From: Pasteurellaceae bacterium
GTDB lineage: Bacteria > Pseudomonadota > Gammaproteobacteria > Enterobacterales > Pasteurellaceae
Direction: 5' to 3'
Length of the DNA: 13,904 nt
Assembly: GCA_900756875.1 (NCBI GenBank)
Contig: CAAELW010000171.1
Coordinates: 1-13,904 of the forward strand
Shown here: positions 13,435 through 13,904 of the stretch, one piece after another
How the letters are laid out: every line of letters begins with the position of its first letter
Position numbering within the stretch: the first letter of the stretch is position 1
Program-made: the position numbers and the translations under genes
The notes under the pieces: generated by a model
Told to the model about the DNA's origin: nothing
The model's database searches: none
What the model saw: only the letters and a program-made list of their open reading frames with translations

Positions 13435-13904
13435 ATGAGACCATTAACTGCCAGACAACAAGAGGTGCTGGAACTCTTAAAGCGCCATTTAGAAACCACG
13501 GGGATGCCGCCAACTCGTGCAGAAATTTCTCGTGAATTAGGCTTTAAATCCCCTAATGCGGCGGAAGAACACTTAAAAGCACTTGCTCGTAAAGGTGCAA
13601 TTGAAATTGTTGCGGGTGCTTCTCGCGGTATTCGCATTATTGATGACAGTGCAAATGATGAGGAAGAAGAAGGCTTACCGCTCATTGGTCGCGTGGCAGC
13701 GGGGGAACCTATTTTAGCGGAGCAACACATTGAAGGTACCTATCGTGTTGATGCTAATATGTTTAAACCACAAGCTGACTTTTTATTAAAAGTATATGGC
13801 CAATCCATGAAAGATATCGGCATTTTAGATGGCGATCTTCTTGCCGTGCATAGCACAAAAGATGTGCGAAATGGGCAGATTGTTGTCGCAAGAATTGAAG
13901 ATGA
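13435..13904 (+). CDS. lexA: LexA SOS repressor, N-terminal and central part
   Basis: LexA represses SOS genes and is inactivated by RecA-stimulated self-cleavage. The gene starts at ATG 13435 after AGGAG and runs off the right edge after 156 codons (full length is usually ~200-210). Residues 1-70 are the winged-helix DNA-binding domain ([40 protein letters not shown], ending SRGIRI). An acidic hinge (NDEEEEG) follows, five residues longer than in E. coli. The cleavage site is Ala89-Gly90 in RVAAGEP, and the catalytic Ser124 lies in YGQSMKD. The partner Lys should fall a few residues beyond the edge, so it is not seen. The two upstream SOS boxes confirm autoregulation. Confidence 0.97.
   Translation, partial: MRPLTARQQEVLELLKRHLETTGMPPTRAEISRELGFKSPNAAEEHLKALARKGAIEIVAGASRGIRIIDDSANDEEEEGLPLIGRVAAGEPILAEQHIEGTYRVDANMFKPQADFLLKVYGQSMKDIGILDGDLLAVHSTKDVRNGQIVVARIED

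Noticed and set aside
13431..13730. A 99-aa minus-strand ORF with a Ser/Ala-rich sequence
   Set aside because: It is wholly antisense to lexA and overlaps the lexA start and ribosome site; the composition is what antisense of an Ala/Glu/Arg-rich gene gives.

Overview
The window looks like a chromosomal segment of a Pasteurellaceae species, most likely in the Haemophilus influenzae / H. parainfluenzae group. Two things support this. The DNA is AT-rich and carries ten exact copies of the 9-bp DNA uptake signal AAGTGCGGT (both orientations) in 13.9 kb, about the roughly one-per-1.2-kb density I recall for H. influenzae. The proteins also read as close homologues of known Haemophilus and E. coli housekeeping proteins. 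I see no mobile element, prophage, CRISPR array, rRNA or tRNA.

Layout. The left edge holds the end of fis (+) and a hairpin terminator shared with the convergent tonB. Then comes the minus-strand exbB-exbD-tonB operon (tight, GTG start for exbD, ATGA overlap into tonB), with a candidate Fur box over its promoter. The peroxiredoxin gene bcp (-) lies upstream, divergent from the dapA-bamC pair (+). A minus-strand group follows: an ArsC-family gene, the ribosome-rescue gene arfA and a 98-aa protein of unknown function. Next are an AI-2E/PerM-family membrane protein (+), trmO (-), menA-rraA (+), a SLC13/DASS dicarboxylate-type transporter (+), plsB (-) and, at the right edge, the start of lexA (+) behind two tandem SOS boxes.

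The genes cover separate core functions: energy transduction for TonB-dependent iron and haem uptake (ExbB-ExbD-TonB), peroxide defence (Bcp), diaminopimelate/lysine synthesis (DapA), outer-membrane assembly (BamC), rescue of stalled ribosomes (ArfA), tRNA t6A methylation (TrmO), menaquinone synthesis (MenA), control of RNase E (RraA), carboxylate uptake, glycerolipid synthesis (PlsB) and the SOS repressor (LexA). Nearly every convergent or end-of-operon junction carries a clear bidirectional intrinsic terminator, and two of these are built from inverted uptake signals.

The most interesting locus is arfA. A 42-nt hairpin with a U-tract, inside the reading frame and upstream of the stop codon, should make the normal transcript non-stop. 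A second perfect hairpin immediately precedes its Shine-Dalgarno sequence, where a candidate promoter would start transcription inside the hairpin. The non-stop logic is established for arfA in other proteobacteria; the two-hairpin layout seen here is worth checking. I found no convincing evidence of a wholly new system.
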